From contig NCBR01000148.1 in NCBI GenBank assembly GCA_002279285.1, forward strand, positions 1-6,139: a DNA stretch of 6,139 nucleotides, in the 5' to 3' direction. Under the pieces are notes generated by a model. It worked only from the letters and a program-made list of their open reading frames with translations. It had not been told where the DNA came from and ran no database searches. Shown one piece after another: positions 5,867 to 6,139 of this stretch. The DNA comes from Acidobacteria bacterium 37-71-11. GTDB lineage: Bacteria > Acidobacteriota > Thermoanaerobaculia > Thermoanaerobaculales > Thermoanaerobaculaceae. The number at the start of each line of letters is the position of its first letter. Positions within the stretch are counted from its first letter, which is position 1. Made by a program: the position numbers and the translations under genes.

Positions 5867-5894
5867 AGAGGGCCGCCCAGCCGGGCGGCCCTCT
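5867..5894 (-). terminator. Hairpin terminator downstream of the HtrA-like protease gene
   Basis: AGAGGGCCGCCC (5867-5878) and GGGCGGCCCTCT (5883-5894) form a perfect 12-bp stem with a 4-nt loop. It begins 20 nt after the protease stop codon. On the minus strand it is followed by TGTCTG, a short and weak T-rich stretch, so termination may be assisted or partial. The hairpin separates the protease from the HD-GYP gene promoter. Confidence 0.75.
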
Positions 5895-5913
5895 GGGTCA
5901 GGAATGAGAAGTC

Positions 5914-6139
5914 CTACGGCAGGCGTAGGAACACGAAGCTCTTCTGCTGGGCCTGCGGCCGGTAGACGTAGAGGCGCACCATCGCGCCGGAGTGCAACGC
6001 CGAGAGCGCGTCCGTAAACTCCTGCCGCGAGGTCACGTCGTGCGAGTCGATGCGCATGACGATGTCGCCGGGGCGCAGCCCCGCCTCGTCGGCCGGCGAG
6101 GAGTCGGAGACGTCGGTCACCACCACGCCTTCGATCTCC
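5914..6139 (-). CDS. C-terminal PDZ domain of a Do/HtrA-type (DegP/DegQ) serine protease, truncated by window edge
   Basis: Only the last 75 codons are visible; the gene enters from the right edge. The sequence EGVVVTDVSDSSPADEAGLR PGDIVMRID is typical of a PDZ domain, with the carboxylate-binding strand, the SPADEAGL helix and the GDI turn. It ends with SGAMVRLYVYRPQAQQKSF VFLRLP and a TAG stop. Ending right after a PDZ domain in a short hydrophobic strand (VFLRLP) is the usual arrangement of Do-family periplasmic proteases, which degrade or chaperone misfolded envelope proteins. The protease domain lies outside the window, so catalytic residues cannot be checked. Other PDZ proteins, such as RseP-like or C-terminal processing proteases, are possible but fit the C-terminal end less well. 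A strong hairpin terminator follows the stop. Confidence 0.75.
   Translation of the reverse strand, partial: EIEGVVVTDVSDSSPADEAGLRPGDIVMRIDSHDVTSRQEFTDALSALHSGAMVRLYVYRPQAQQKSFVFLRLP

Noticed and set aside
4855..5907. 350-codon plus-strand open frame
   Set aside because: It is antisense to the REC-HD-GYP gene, which has all family motifs; the opposite frame stays open because of codon bias.

Overview
This is a GC-rich bacterial chromosome segment. It encodes an outer-membrane LPS assembly protein (LptD), so the host is a diderm. A cytoplasmic kinase-like domain joined to a periplasmic TonB-type domain, a response-regulator/HD-GYP protein, and a Rho with an Arg-rich N-terminus would all suit an Acidobacteriota-like or related high-GC Gram-negative lineage. 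That taxonomic placement is inference; no rRNA or other marker is present. No mobile elements, tRNAs, rRNAs or CRISPR arrays were seen.

Layout. (1) Positions 1-809, minus strand: the 5' part of lptD with its signal peptide, running off the left edge. (2) Positions 810-914: a short divergent promoter region. (3) 915-1340, plus: ruvX (yqgF). (4) 1390-3333, plus: a 647-aa membrane protein with a degenerate kinase domain, one transmembrane helix, a long coiled coil, an Ala/Pro linker and a TonB C-terminal domain. This is the most unusual gene in the window. (5) 3334-3431: a short convergent gap without a convincing terminator. (6) 3432-4679, minus: rho. (7) 4680-4857: the rho leader and promoter, with a good sigma70-type promoter and an inverted repeat flanking the -10 box. 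(8) 4858-5817, minus: a REC-HD-GYP response regulator, probably a c-di-GMP phosphodiesterase. (9) 5818-5913: its promoter, and a perfect 12-bp hairpin terminator for the next gene. (10) 5914-6139, minus: the C-terminal PDZ end of a Do/HtrA-type protease, running off the right edge.

The genes mostly serve envelope biogenesis and quality control (LptD, the HtrA-like protease, the TonB-domain membrane protein), nucleic-acid housekeeping (RuvX, Rho) and second-messenger signalling (HD-GYP). They do not form one obvious pathway. ruvX and the pseudokinase gene are co-oriented, 49 bp apart, and may be co-transcribed. The HD-GYP gene and rho are co-oriented without an obvious terminator between them, but rho has its own promoter. 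The candidates for something undescribed are the pseudokinase-TonB fusion, the Rho with a degenerate primary RNA-binding site, and the symmetric element over the rho promoter.
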